A DNA stretch of 64,000 nucleotides from Suttonella sp. R2A3 (GTDB lineage Bacteria; Pseudomonadota; Gammaproteobacteria; Cardiobacteriales; Cardiobacteriaceae), in the NCBI RefSeq assembly GCF_021513215.1, contig NZ_CP090975.1:241501-305500 (forward strand), in the 5' to 3' direction. A model generated the notes under the pieces. The model searched no databases and was not told where the DNA came from. It saw only the letters and a program-made list of their open reading frames with translations. Shown here piece by piece: positions 8,428 to 17,445 of this stretch; position 1 is the first letter of the stretch, and each line of letters opens with the position of its first letter. Made by a program: the position numbers and the translations under genes.

Positions 8428-9447
8428 TTATAACGCTTCTACTTTAGCGCGAATTTCTGCCAATTCATCACCAGACAGTGGTACTAAGCCCGCTTGTTTG
8501 AGATAGCCATTGCTGCCGCTGGCATCTTCAGTGAGGAAGGCTTCAGCATATTCTTTAACCCCAGGAATAACCCCAACGTGATCATTCTTGATGTAGAAGA
8601 ATAATGGGCGTGATAACGGGTATTCACCGCTAGCAATCGCATCAAACGTTGGCGCTACGCCATCAATGCTACTGCCTTGCACTTTGTCGGTATTTTCTTC
8701 TAAGAAGCTATAGCCGAAAATACCTAAGGCAGCAGGGTTAGCGACCAGTTTGTTAACGATCAAATTGTCGTTTTCACCAGCTTCGATATAGGCACCATCT
8801 TCACGAATGCCATGACAAACCGCTTTATGATCGTCTTTTTCCATCGCTTTGATGAACTCAAACGTATCACAACCGCCTTCAAGTGCTAACTCAGCAAAGG
8901 CATCACGGGTACCAGAGCTTGGTGGTGGACCAAGAACTTCAATATTCTGGTTTGGTAAGCTCTCATCGATGTCTGACCATTTTTGATATGGGTTATCAAC
9001 CAGGCTATCGCTACCATCAGGGTTAGGGACTTTTTTACCTAAAGCAAGGTAGAGTTGCTGTTCGTTGAGGTTGTATTGCTCAGCATCTTTGCTGTTAGCA
9101 ATCACAATCCCATCATAACCGACTTTAACTTCGGTGATGCTCTCGATGCCATTTGCTGCACACGTGTCAATTTCGCTTTGTTTGATAGCGCGTGACGCGT
9201 TGGTGATATCCGGATGGCTTGGGCCAAGACCCGCACAGAATAATTTCAAGCCACCACCTGAACCAGTAGATTCAATTTTAGGGGCCTTAAAATCGCTGGT
9301 TTTACCAAAATGTTCAGCGACCAACGAGGCAAATGGGTAAACGGTTGAAGAACCCACAATGCTGATGTAATCACGGCTTGATTGTGCCTGAGCGCCAGTT
9401 GACACAGCGAGTGCTAAAACAGCGCTAGAGAGAACGATTTTTTTCAT
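8428..9447 (-). CDS. pstS: Phosphate ABC transporter periplasmic substrate-binding protein PstS
   Basis: About 339 residues, with a Sec signal peptide (MKKIVLSSAVLALAVSTGAQA). The mature protein opens with the phosphate-binding signature ISIVGSSTVYPFA, then ESTGSGGGLKLFCAG, then PPPSSGTRDAFAELAL, all of which contact phosphate in the family. It captures phosphate in the periplasm for PstCAB. A GGAG site lies 6 nt before the ATG at 9447; another ATG at 9450 is too close to it. It is the first gene of the operon. Confidence 0.97.
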   Translation of the reverse strand: MKKIVLSSAVLALAVSTGAQAQSSRDYISIVGSSTVYPFASLVAEHFGKTSDFKAPKIESTGSGGGLKLFCAGLGPSHPDITNASRAIKQSEIDTCAANGIESITEVKVGYDGIVIANSKDAEQYNLNEQQLYLALGKKVPNPDGSDSLVDNPYQKWSDIDESLPNQNIEVLGPPPSSGTRDAFAELALEGGCDTFEFIKAMEKDDHKAVCHGIREDGAYIEAGENDNLIVNKLVANPAALGIFGYSFLEENTDKVQGSSIDGVAPTFDAIASGEYPLSRPLFFYIKNDHVGVIPGVKEYAEAFLTEDASGSNGYLKQAGLVPLSGDELAEIRAKVEAL

Positions 9448-9505
9448 CATATGCTCCAAGTGTTATGAGTGAATTAAAGCTCGGAGATAAGTGTAGGGAG
9501 AAAAT

Positions 9506-9523
9506 GTGTCCGTTTTGTGTCAA
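9506..9523 (-). promoter_or_regulatory. Candidate Pho-box-like direct repeat upstream of pstS
   Basis: On the plus strand the sequence is GTGTCCG-TTTT-GTGTCAA: two 7-mers with an 11-bp period, the PhoB box spacing, each sharing TGTC with the CTGTCAT consensus. It lies about 60 nt before the pstS start. The repeat orientation is opposite to that usual at E. coli pstS and the match is partial. A TACACT that could be a -10 lies about 10 bp downstream on the minus strand. Confidence 0.35.
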
Positions 9524-9571
9524 GAATAATGACTTTACTAACCACCTAAAAACGCACAAAATTCTATGGGT

Positions 9572-9928
9572 TTATGGGCAATGTGCCGCAGAACACGGAT
9601 AAATATTGAGTTTTACCCAACGATGTTCCCCTGATTTTGGGTCAATTTCGGTGATTTTGGCACTGAGTTTTTTGTGGCGCTTGAATAGCGTATGTACGGC
9701 GTTGGCGTCTTCGCTGGGAATGTAGCCAATTTTATTATTTTGCCAATACACCATAATCGCTCGAGGATCATGAGCGTTGTTGGGCTCAACCACTAAATCC
9801 AGCGCATCACCACGCTCCATAAATTGCGCAATATCGTGTGCGCGGTAGTATTGCAACCCGGCAATCGGGACACGTTCAATCACTGCTTTAGGGTGTGGGC
9901 GAATCCAGTTGAGCAGAGTATTGAGCAT
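9572..9928 (-). CDS. HIRAN domain protein
   Basis: 118 residues, essentially a single HIRAN domain (about 18-112): VPIAGLQYYRAHDIAQFM, then LVVEPNNAHDPRAIMVYW and KIGYIPSEDANAVHTLF. In eukaryotic HLTF the HIRAN domain binds 3' DNA ends; bacterial stand-alone HIRAN proteins are uncharacterised. No signal peptide is evident. The ATG is supported by AAGGAA 7 nt upstream. The gene is monocistronic, divergent from the asparaginase gene with about 64 nt between them, and downstream of pstS on the same strand without clear linkage. The DNA-binding role is by family analogy only. Confidence 0.8.
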   Translation of the reverse strand: MLNTLLNWIRPHPKAVIERVPIAGLQYYRAHDIAQFMERGDALDLVVEPNNAHDPRAIMVYWQNNKIGYIPSEDANAVHTLFKRHKKLSAKITEIDPKSGEHRWVKLNIYPCSAAHCP

Positions 9929-9992
9929 GATAAGTTTCCTTACGGTACTATGATTGGCCTATGATAACAAAAACTCAGATGATGGTTCGACA

Positions 9993-10937
9993 ATGAGCAA
10001 AAAAATTGCCTGTATTTATAGCGGGGGTACGATGGGTATGTTGCCTTCTGCACAAGGATTACAACCTGATGCGGGGTTTCCCGATCGGCTACGCGCCGCT
10101 TTATCTGCCCCTGAACTAGCGGTGATTTCCCTATCACCATTGATTGATAGCGCTTCAGCAACCCCTGAGCAATGGCAGCAATTAGCCGATACGGTGTGCG
10201 AACATCAAGCGGCGTATGATGGTTTTGTGATTATCCATGGTACCGATACGCTTGCTTATTCTGCTGCCGCAATGGCAAACATGCTTGAAGGATTTGGCAA
10301 ACCCGTGGTGCTCACTGGCAGTCAATATCCTTTGGGTACACCAGAGAGTGATGCGCTGAATAATATGCGTGGCGCGCTAGCTGCGGCGCAGGATTCTCGC
10401 TCAACGGTAGGGGTGTTTTTCTATGATCGACTGATGGACGGAAAAAGTGTGCGCAAAGTTCATGCGCAATCGCCGCAGGCTTTTTGTAGTGTCAATAGCG
10501 AAGATTGGGCGCATTGGTGCGATGGGCAATTACACTGGTTGGAGAACCTAGGTGGAGCACGATCAATGAGTGCGTACCTGCAAAGGCATTGGCAAGGCTT
10601 TCAGTCTCAATCGGTAGCGATGCTCTGGATTACTCCAGATATGCCACAATCGGTGTTTATGCCGGTTTTGACCGACCCTACGATAAAGGCGCTGGTTTTG
10701 GTGAGCTTTGGTAGCGGTAACGTTCCTGAACGTACAGACCTTCAGCAAGCGTTAAGCAATGCCGTAGCGCGCGGCGTGCGTATTATCAACGTCACCCAAT
10801 GCCTGGGTGGTCGCGTTGAACAGGATACTTATGCAGCCGGCGCTGCTTCATTGGGTGTTGAAAGTGGGGATTATTTAACCCCAGAGGCCGCCTTCGTACG
10901 CCTGCATATTGATTTAGCGAGTAATTCAATTCAATAG
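9993..10937 (+). CDS. Type I (cytoplasmic) L-asparaginase
   Basis: About 314 residues with no signal peptide, as expected for the type I enzyme. It hydrolyses L-asparagine to aspartate and ammonia. The first catalytic Thr is in YSGGTMGM (Thr13) and the second active-site motif is IHGTDTLAYSAAAMANML (Thr84, Asp85). VLTGSQYPLG also matches the family. The frame extends upstream to a TTG at 9954, but the ATG at 9993 gives the conserved MSKKIACIYSGGT start, so I use it. There is no strong ribosome-binding site. It is convergent with mnmC, and a hairpin spans both stop codons. Confidence 0.93.
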   Translation: MSKKIACIYSGGTMGMLPSAQGLQPDAGFPDRLRAALSAPELAVISLSPLIDSASATPEQWQQLADTVCEHQAAYDGFVIIHGTDTLAYSAAAMANMLEGFGKPVVLTGSQYPLGTPESDALNNMRGALAAAQDSRSTVGVFFYDRLMDGKSVRKVHAQSPQAFCSVNSEDWAHWCDGQLHWLENLGGARSMSAYLQRHWQGFQSQSVAMLWITPDMPQSVFMPVLTDPTIKALVLVSFGSGNVPERTDLQQALSNAVARGVRIINVTQCLGGRVEQDTYAAGAASLGVESGDYLTPEAAFVRLHIDLASNSIQ

Positions 10938-10979
10938 AGCATTAAAGCGCGTTACACTGAGTTGTGCTGTTAATGCTCT
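10936..10979. terminator. Inverted repeat spanning the stop codons of the asparaginase gene and mnmC
   Basis: Perfect 10-bp arms AGAGCATTAA (10936-10945) and TTAATGCTCT (10970-10979) flank a 24-nt spacer. The left arm begins inside the asparaginase TAG and the right arm contains the mnmC TAA. It is placed as a bidirectional terminator for convergent genes but has no clear T-run on either strand. Confidence 0.4.
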
Positions 10980-12844
10980 TGGTTGCGGATGATGGCGCGT
11001 AGGATAAACCGGCTGGGGAACAGGTAGGCAAGCAGCGATCGTGGCACAGGCAATGGGGCGTTGGTCAGTAGGGCGCTGATCAGTTCGGCATTAAGAAATG
11101 CGTAGGTGCATCCCTTAGACCCAAGCCCGGCATGAATCAATAGATTAGGGTGGTAGGTTAATGAGCGCTCAATCTTTTTTCCAGCATCCCAACGCCAGCC
11201 GTCATAATGATATTCCGCGCTAGCGCTGGTTGCGATTGGCCCAACCAGTGGGAGATAATCACGTGTTCCGCCACGTACACCAACAAAATTGCCGATTTGC
11301 TCGCTCGCAACATCAGACCATGTGCTTTCTAAAAACGCACGATTGGCCGCATCATCCGCATCGCGAGGCTGATGATCAATGTCATACACGCCAAAGCTCG
11401 CCCCACAATACACGCGCCCGTTTTTCGCATCAGGAATAATCGTTTTATGACTGCAATGAATAAACGATGGGCTGTTAGCACTCTGATAAAGTGTCCCTTG
11501 ACCACGAATCGCTCTGATGCCCTCAGCAACTGCTGGCTCAGGAAAGAGTGTTTTCTGCCAGCCGGTGCATAAAACCACGTGCGTGAAGCGCATATTATCG
11601 ATGACCCAAGCATCAACATCGCGGTTTAACGCGTTCACTGCGTGATTTTTTTGGGTAATCAAAGGGTGGTCGAGTAACGCTTCACACAGCTGTGGTAGAT
11701 CAATGGTGCCGCCGCGTGAAAACACGAGGTTATCACACGCATCGCTATGCCATTCGTCCCTATTTAATAATTGCTGGGCGATTAAGTTTTGATGTTTGCG
11801 CCGTTCGTGGTCGTTGGTGGCCGTACGCACGATGGGTAGCGGTTGATAAACAGATTTATCCTGATGCGCAAATTGCTGATAATAGCGCATCGCCGTATGC
11901 CAGGCAGTGAGTTGGTAGCGGCGTTGTGGGGTGTCTTCACGTCCTGGTTGCAGGTAGGGTACCGCAAGTGGTACATCACTGGCAGACGGGTGCAGTGTGT
12001 TATCAGCAAATACGGTTACGGGAATACCTGCTCGAGCGAGCGCTTGGGCGGTGGTCGCGCCTGCAATCCCAGCGCCAATAACAGCGACCTGTTTATCTGC
12101 ATAATCTGCAGGCATATCTGTCCAGTGCGGCGGTGCGCACTTTGGTGCATTACATGAGCCACGCAACATATCGCGCTTACGGGCAAATCCACGGGCTTTT
12201 TCGATCGTAAACCCTGCGGCTTGTAAAGCCTCACGTACCACTCTTGCCGCACTAAAGGTTGCAAAGGTGGTTTGTGTATGGCTACAGCGAGAAAGTTCGT
12301 TACATAAGTTTTGCGACCAGCAGTCAGGGTTACGACTGGGGGCAAAACCATCTAAAAACCACGCATCAATTTGTGCGTGCAGTTCCGGTAACGTTTCTTT
12401 TACATCGCCGAGGATTAAGGTGAGGGTGATGCGTGGGTGCAGGCGGATTTGATGCCAGCCCGGATGATTGTGTGGGTATTGTGCGTATAAAGCGGCACGG
12501 CACTCGGCTAAATCCCATTCCTGCTGTACGGCTTTAAGGTCTTCTAAACACCAAGGATGCTTTTCAAAGCTGACATAATGCAAGCGTGCTGAGGTAGGCG
12601 CATGAGACAAAAAATGCGCAGCAGTGTTAAAGAGGTTGAGACCACTGCCAAAACCAATTTCGCCAATCACAAAAGGGTTTTGCTTCTGCCAAGCGGCAAA
12701 GCGTTCGCACAGATTATTTGCGTGAATAAAGGTATGGGTGCTTTCTGCCCATCCGTCATCTGGCTGATAAAAAATATCGTCGAATCTCTCACTATAAGGA
12801 GACCCATTGCGCCAATGAATGTTGGCGTACTCTAACAGCGCCAT
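10970..12844 (-). CDS. mnmC: Bifunctional tRNA (mnm5s2U34) methyltransferase / FAD-dependent cmnm5s2U34 oxidoreductase MnmC
   Basis: 624 residues with the full two-domain MnmC architecture. The N-terminal methyltransferase (about 1-240) has the SAM-binding motif IGEIGFGSGLNLF and the DAWFLDGFAPSRNPDCW motif. The C-terminal FAD-dependent oxidase (about 250-610) has the dinucleotide-binding motif VAVIGAGIAGATTAQALARAG. It completes 5-methylaminomethyl-2-thiouridine at the wobble position of several tRNAs. Its ATG overlaps the stop of the upstream nitronate monooxygenase gene by one base (TGATG), so the two are translationally coupled, which is an uncommon pairing. Confidence 0.96.
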   Translation of the reverse strand: MALLEYANIHWRNGSPYSERFDDIFYQPDDGWAESTHTFIHANNLCERFAAWQKQNPFVIGEIGFGSGLNLFNTAAHFLSHAPTSARLHYVSFEKHPWCLEDLKAVQQEWDLAECRAALYAQYPHNHPGWHQIRLHPRITLTLILGDVKETLPELHAQIDAWFLDGFAPSRNPDCWSQNLCNELSRCSHTQTTFATFSAARVVREALQAAGFTIEKARGFARKRDMLRGSCNAPKCAPPHWTDMPADYADKQVAVIGAGIAGATTAQALARAGIPVTVFADNTLHPSASDVPLAVPYLQPGREDTPQRRYQLTAWHTAMRYYQQFAHQDKSVYQPLPIVRTATNDHERRKHQNLIAQQLLNRDEWHSDACDNLVFSRGGTIDLPQLCEALLDHPLITQKNHAVNALNRDVDAWVIDNMRFTHVVLCTGWQKTLFPEPAVAEGIRAIRGQGTLYQSANSPSFIHCSHKTIIPDAKNGRVYCGASFGVYDIDHQPRDADDAANRAFLESTWSDVASEQIGNFVGVRGGTRDYLPLVGPIATSASAEYHYDGWRWDAGKKIERSLTYHPNLLIHAGLGSKGCTYAFLNAELISALLTNAPLPVPRSLLAYLFPSRFILRAIIRNQEH

Positions 12845-13860
12845 CAGGCTATATAATCTTGAATACTTTCTGCGTAGGCCTGTACTAGATCAGCGATACT
12901 GGCTTGTTCATTGACTGTGCTGGCAGACACACTCAATACCCGCCAATCAGGATGCCTTTCAAACAGATGATGTAATACCACATCGCGTTCACGATAGTCG
13001 CTACGCAGGTTGTGATAAAGTGGTGTCGGTAGATGGCGCATGGGTAAAGCCGAAAAATGATTACTGCGCTGTGAGTTTGTTTCAGGGGTGCGAATAATGT
13101 GTGCACGTTGCTCATCCGATAGCCCAGCATCAGTGCAAGCGAGCCAGGGTCGATCGATCATTACCCCTTGTGCGCCCGCAATGAGCGCCGCAACCACATC
13201 TTGCGCTTGCGGAAAATCGCCCCAAACGACGATTGGTCGATGGATATACTGACGCACCTGACTAAGTAAGGTGAGCGCAGGTTGTGCTGGTTCTGATAAT
13301 GCGTTGTTAAAGCGGTAATGGATGCCACCGGCTTCGGTGCCTTGTAGGACAATGGTATGAATGCCAAAATCTTGCGCGACAATCGCTTCACTGACGCTGT
13401 GGCAGATCGCAAAGGTGTTAATGCCTGCTTGATGAATCGTTTGCAGGGTTTCGCGTTCAGGAACCCCGCGAGCGAAACCAATCGCACGTGGCTTATAATC
13501 GATGGCTAATTCAAGCAAATCCTGAAATGCCGCACCTTCAGGAATTGGAGAATAAGACACACCAAGCTGGTCATAAATGTGTCGTGCAGCGTCTTCGTTG
13601 ATCTCTACAGAGGTGGTTTCAGGAAGCGCATGGGTAAAGCAAAAAGCTGGTGCCTGATGGTTTTCCTGGTACGCATCAAGTGCTGCATCGAGGCTATCGA
13701 ATGTGCTCTGTGGGCCTAGCGGGATCATACCTAGCGCACCTGCTGCGCTAATGTGACCAGCAGCATGGGCATTAATTAAATCAAACGGTAGCGGCGCTTG
13801 CCATAATGGGCTTTTAAGCGCGAGTTGTTCCATTAAAGGGTTATTCATAGTCCTGATCAC
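12844..13860 (-). CDS. Nitronate monooxygenase / 2-nitropropane dioxygenase family flavoprotein
   Basis: About 338 residues, a TIM-barrel FMN protein. Family features are AAGALGMIP near the N-terminus, the VLQGTEAGGIHYR loop (equivalent to the QGxEAGGH motif, here with Ile before His), and GAQGVMIDRPWLA near the phosphate-binding end. Such enzymes oxidise alkyl nitronates such as propionate-3-nitronate; the substrate here is not established. The start could be GTG 13860 (preceded by TAGGA) or ATG 13848. It is the first gene of a two-gene operon with mnmC. Confidence 0.8.
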   Translation of the reverse strand: MIRTMNNPLMEQLALKSPLWQAPLPFDLINAHAAGHISAAGALGMIPLGPQSTFDSLDAALDAYQENHQAPAFCFTHALPETTSVEINEDAARHIYDQLGVSYSPIPEGAAFQDLLELAIDYKPRAIGFARGVPERETLQTIHQAGINTFAICHSVSEAIVAQDFGIHTIVLQGTEAGGIHYRFNNALSEPAQPALTLLSQVRQYIHRPIVVWGDFPQAQDVVAALIAGAQGVMIDRPWLACTDAGLSDEQRAHIIRTPETNSQRSNHFSALPMRHLPTPLYHNLRSDYRERDVVLHHLFERHPDWRVLSVSASTVNEQASIADLVQAYAESIQDYIA

Positions 13861-13972
13861 ACTATCCTACTCATATATACAATGCATTATAACGATTGAT
13901 GGGCAATGCGGCTAGCCATGAACGCGTAACAAGAGGATAAAAGATGGATCTGCTTAGATATTGAATTGCTAC

Positions 13973-14001
13973 TTGGCATTAGCGTGTTGAACAACGATAA
14001 T
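13973..14001 (+). promoter_or_regulatory. Sigma-70 type promoter for the AmpG-like permease gene
   Basis: -35 TTGGCA (13973-13978), a 17-bp spacer and -10 GATAAT (13996-14001). Five of six bases match consensus in each hexamer. It would start transcription near 14008, about 25 nt before the ATG. Confidence 0.6.
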
Positions 14002-14032
14002 AGAGTTTTTGATCAATCGAATGGGAGCGCGA

Positions 14033-15379
14033 ATGCAGCAAAGTTCTGTAGCGCTGTTTCGCACACAGTGGCCGTTAATGGGGCGGATTTTTTTGCTCGG
14101 AATGATGAGTGGCTATCCGCAAATTTTTGTTTTTTCTTTAGTTGCTGTCTGGCTTAAAGACGCTGGGTATTCATTGAGCGCCATCACAGCATTTGGCGCA
14201 ATCAGCTTATTTTATGCTTTTAACTGGACGCTTGCGCCACTACTTGATCGCTATCGTGCGCTAGGGTTAGACCGTAGACGTTTTTGGTTGATCAGTATGC
14301 AAGCGATCATGTTGCTTGCGTGTTTGGTGGCAGCGATGGTTAATGCACAAGCGGCATTGTGGGCCTTGGTTGTCGCAACCCTGATATTGACCTTTTGTTC
14401 GGCGCTGCAAGATGTCGCTATTGATGCGCTGCGAATCGAGCTCACTCCGAAAGACCGTAACGATTTACTGTCCATGGGGGCGGGGTTTGCAACCGCTGGC
14501 TGGTATACCGGTTTTAGTCTTGGCGGTGCATTAGGTCTTGAGATTGTCGATGCGTTAAAGCAACAAGCGGTGCCGGTTGAGCTTGCTTGGCGTCAAGTCT
14601 ATCTATATATGAGCGGCTTTTTTGTTTTAGCGATGATCCTATCTTGGCGGCTTTATCGCCCATCAAAACAGGCATCAGATGAGTTTGGTGTTGATCCGCA
14701 AACCGAGCAATTTGCCGATATAAAACAGTGGTTCCAGTCGGTCTTCCTTCGCCCATTTAAAGCGCTATTTTCCAGTCATGGGGTTCAATTTGCCTTGATG
14801 TTGCTGCTGTTTGTATTTTTATTCAAATTAGGCGAAGCATTTTTAGGGCGCACAGCGATTGTATTTTATAAAGATATTGGCTTTAGCGACAGCGAAATTA
14901 GCCGCTATGGCAAGATCATCGGCTGGGTGGTGATGATGGTGCTGTCGATGTTTAGCGGGGTGATTGCTGCTCGGATGGGGAGCTGGAAGGCATTAATGTT
15001 TGGCGGGATCGCTATGGCGGCAACGAATGTGTTGTTTGCTGTGCTTGCTTGGATAGGGCCCAAAACGTGGTTTTTAGCTTTTAGTGTGGTTGCTGATCAA
15101 ATCACCACCGCATTTGCCACCGTTGCTTTTGTGGTGTTTATCTCAACGTTGTGCACGGATCGGCGTTTTACCGGCACACAATACGCGTTACTCGCCTCGT
15201 TAGCGAGTTTTTCGCGCATGCTACTGGCCTCATCGAGTGGCTATGTTAAGGAACACTGGCTGAATGATAGCTGGGTGTTATTTTTTATCATCACCGCGCT
15301 GATGGTCATCCCATCTCTGGTATTATTGTATTTTATGCGTGATCGGGTCGTCTCGATTGAGCGCCCTGGTGATTCTTAA
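14033..15379 (+). CDS. AmpG-like MFS permease (muropeptide transporter family)
   Basis: About 448 residues with roughly 12 hydrophobic helices. The N-terminal region reads LLGMMSGYPQIFVFSLVAVW, close to the AmpG opening, followed by FNWTLAPLLDRYR and DVAIDALRIELTPKDR, motifs of the AmpG/acetyl-CoA transporter-like MFS group. AmpG imports anhydro-muropeptides from the periplasm for cell-wall recycling. The ATG at 14033 is preceded by GGGAG with 5-nt spacing; earlier frame-open starts (14009, 14021) have no such site. It has its own promoter and lies 17 nt before the FimX-like gene, so the two are probably co-transcribed. The exact substrate is inferred from the family. Confidence 0.83.
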   Translation: MQQSSVALFRTQWPLMGRIFLLGMMSGYPQIFVFSLVAVWLKDAGYSLSAITAFGAISLFYAFNWTLAPLLDRYRALGLDRRRFWLISMQAIMLLACLVAAMVNAQAALWALVVATLILTFCSALQDVAIDALRIELTPKDRNDLLSMGAGFATAGWYTGFSLGGALGLEIVDALKQQAVPVELAWRQVYLYMSGFFVLAMILSWRLYRPSKQASDEFGVDPQTEQFADIKQWFQSVFLRPFKALFSSHGVQFALMLLLFVFLFKLGEAFLGRTAIVFYKDIGFSDSEISRYGKIIGWVVMMVLSMFSGVIAARMGSWKALMFGGIAMAATNVLFAVLAWIGPKTWFLAFSVVADQITTAFATVAFVVFISTLCTDRRFTGTQYALLASLASFSRMLLASSSGYVKEHWLNDSWVLFFIITALMVIPSLVLLYFMRDRVVSIERPGDS

Positions 15380-15396
15380 GTTAAGGAGATTAGGCT

Positions 15397-17445
15397 GTGA
15401 GTGAGCAACCACAAGATCAAACGTGTCATGTGCTGATGATTGGTTCGGACATGGAATGGATGCACGCCTATACCAAAGCGCTACAGCGCTACTATATTGT
15501 TGAAGAACGCCATACGCATCGGCTGTGGCCCATTGAAGCGATGCTCAAAGAGCAAAAGCCGGATGTGATTCTTTTGCTGCAAGGAGCGGAGCTACCTAAA
15601 ATGGATGCGCTGCGCCCAATATTGAAATCTTATAAACCCAGTATTCCCGTCATTGGCGTGGTGGGCGAGGATGAGCATTTAGATGTGATAATGCAAAGTG
15701 GGGTTAACTTTGCGATCGGTCATCAGGATCTACTCACCGCAGTACGCTATACGCAAACGCTGATGCGTTATAACACACAGCAATCACAATATCTCGAAAC
15801 AGATAGCAAATGTCTAGCGGTTGAAAAGCTGTATAAGAATATCTATTCGCACTCCCCAGATCCCATTTGTTATGTACAAGATGGTTTGTTCATTGATGCT
15901 AATACATCTTTCCTTAATACCTTTAAATACCGCGATTTTTCCGAGCTTGAAGCGCTGACCTTGCTCAACTTGGTTGCGCCAAAGTCTGAAGGTAAAGTTC
16001 GTGAATTGCTTAAACAAGCGCATGAAAAAAATCATGTTCCCGTAGAAACGCTGTTAATGACTGATCGTGAAGGGACAAATTTTGAATTACGCTGTCGAAC
16101 GTTAAAAGTGGATTATTTCGATCAGCCGACTGTGCAACTTCATTTTCGCGCTATGGATGCAAGCGGTGGTGGGTCAGCGACCGATCCGACCACCAACCTG
16201 CTCGGTTTATCGGCCCTCGTACAAGTGTTGCGTAATGAACAAAAACAGGGTGGTCGCTCAGAATTAGGCTGTTGGATTCATTTACTCGTCGATAATTATC
16301 GTGAAGTCTGGCAAAAAGATGGCTTTGAAGCGGCTGAAATCCTTTTGAGTTCGGTGGTTGAAGGCATCAACCGATTTTTACCCGCCAATACGATGACGAT
16401 TCGCCATGGTGATGACGCGCTGATTATGTGGGCACGCAATGATAGTCATGAAACGCTTCCACGCCTAGAAATGTTAATCCAAGAGCTTTCTAAGATTGTC
16501 CCAGAAGGTATCGGTCGCTTGGTTCACCCTGTGCTCTATGCGGGTTTAGAAACCATTTACAGCGATACCGCTTATCAAACCTTGCTGACTCGTGCTTTTC
16601 GCGGTGCGCGCTCATTATCGATGACCCAAAGTACGACTAAGATTGCTGAAGGCAGCACGGGAGAACGTACACGTAAAGATGAGCGTCGGGTGGCTATGGT
16701 GCAAAAAATCATCGATGATCAACGTATTTTGCTGCATTATCAACCAATTACCGCACTGGAGCCGGATGGGGTAATACGTTTTGCTGATCGGCTCGCCTTA
16801 GCGTACAGCGCTGAGGATGATGAAGAAACTGAGATAGAAAGTGTATTAAGTATTGCAGAGCGCTATAGCTTGAGTGATCAAATTGATCGCATGAAAATCA
16901 ATACGTTCTTGCAAGACTTGCTGTCCTATGAAGGTGATCAAAAAGCGGTTAATGCGTTTATCGGGTTGAGCGCAGCGTCTTTAGCGGATACTGAGTTTGC
17001 TAGCTGGATATTAAGTCAGCTTAAGCAAACCGGCATTAGTCCAGAACAGATGGTTTTTGAAATCAGTTTAGATGCTGCCGTTAATGCGTTCAGCGGCTCT
17101 TTAATCTTTACTAAGAAGATGGTTAAAGCGGGTGCACGTATTGCGCTGAGTAATATTGCGCGACTCGATGATGAGGTGTTGGAGTTGCTCCAGCATGTTA
17201 AACCGCAAGTGATTAAGCTTGATATGCGCGAGATAGATACCTTTGAAGACGAAGAAGAAGAGCGCTTTATGCAGGCGGTTAAAACCTGGGCAGAAAAAGC
17301 CGGGGCGATGATCATCGTTGATCATATGGAATCACCTGCGCAGCTGTCGCATGTCTGGCCGTATGATTTACAGTACCTGCAGGGCGATGGTATGGTTGGC
17401 CCGATTGAAGATTTCACCTTTAATTTTGACGAGCCGCTTTTTTAA
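15397..17445 (+). CDS. FimX-like REC/PAS/degenerate GGDEF/EAL protein
   Basis: 682 residues, close to Pseudomonas FimX (about 690), with matching order: a receiver-like domain without the full Asp-phosphorylation signature (about 8-120), a PAS domain (about 145-260), a GGDEF-like domain (about 270-420) and an EAL-like domain (about 430-680). At the GGDEF position the sequence is HGDDA (337-341), and the EAL position reads FADRL (462-466), so cyclase and phosphodiesterase activity are both unlikely. FimX is a c-di-GMP receptor at cell poles that promotes type IV pilus assembly. The GTG start follows AAGGAG by 8 nt. Its stop codon abuts that of the convergent barstar-like gene with no gap. Confidence 0.75.
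   Translation: MSEQPQDQTCHVLMIGSDMEWMHAYTKALQRYYIVEERHTHRLWPIEAMLKEQKPDVILLLQGAELPKMDALRPILKSYKPSIPVIGVVGEDEHLDVIMQSGVNFAIGHQDLLTAVRYTQTLMRYNTQQSQYLETDSKCLAVEKLYKNIYSHSPDPICYVQDGLFIDANTSFLNTFKYRDFSELEALTLLNLVAPKSEGKVRELLKQAHEKNHVPVETLLMTDREGTNFELRCRTLKVDYFDQPTVQLHFRAMDASGGGSATDPTTNLLGLSALVQVLRNEQKQGGRSELGCWIHLLVDNYREVWQKDGFEAAEILLSSVVEGINRFLPANTMTIRHGDDALIMWARNDSHETLPRLEMLIQELSKIVPEGIGRLVHPVLYAGLETIYSDTAYQTLLTRAFRGARSLSMTQSTTKIAEGSTGERTRKDERRVAMVQKIIDDQRILLHYQPITALEPDGVIRFADRLALAYSAEDDEETEIESVLSIAERYSLSDQIDRMKINTFLQDLLSYEGDQKAVNAFIGLSAASLADTEFASWILSQLKQTGISPEQMVFEISLDAAVNAFSGSLIFTKKMVKAGARIALSNIARLDDEVLELLQHVKPQVIKLDMREIDTFEDEEEERFMQAVKTWAEKAGAMIIVDHMESPAQLSHVWPYDLQYLQGDGMVGPIEDFTFNFDEPLF

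Noticed and set aside
8376-10950. GCATTAA(A/G)GCGC shared by the hairpins at 8377 and 10939 as a repeat family
   Set aside because: Only two copies with different loops and flanks; chance similarity cannot be excluded.
13932-13964. Six-codon ORF with a strong AAGAGGA ribosome-binding site upstream of the AmpG-like gene
   Set aside because: It lies before the likely ampG promoter (13973-14001), so it would not be a leader peptide of that transcript, and a 6-residue product has no support.
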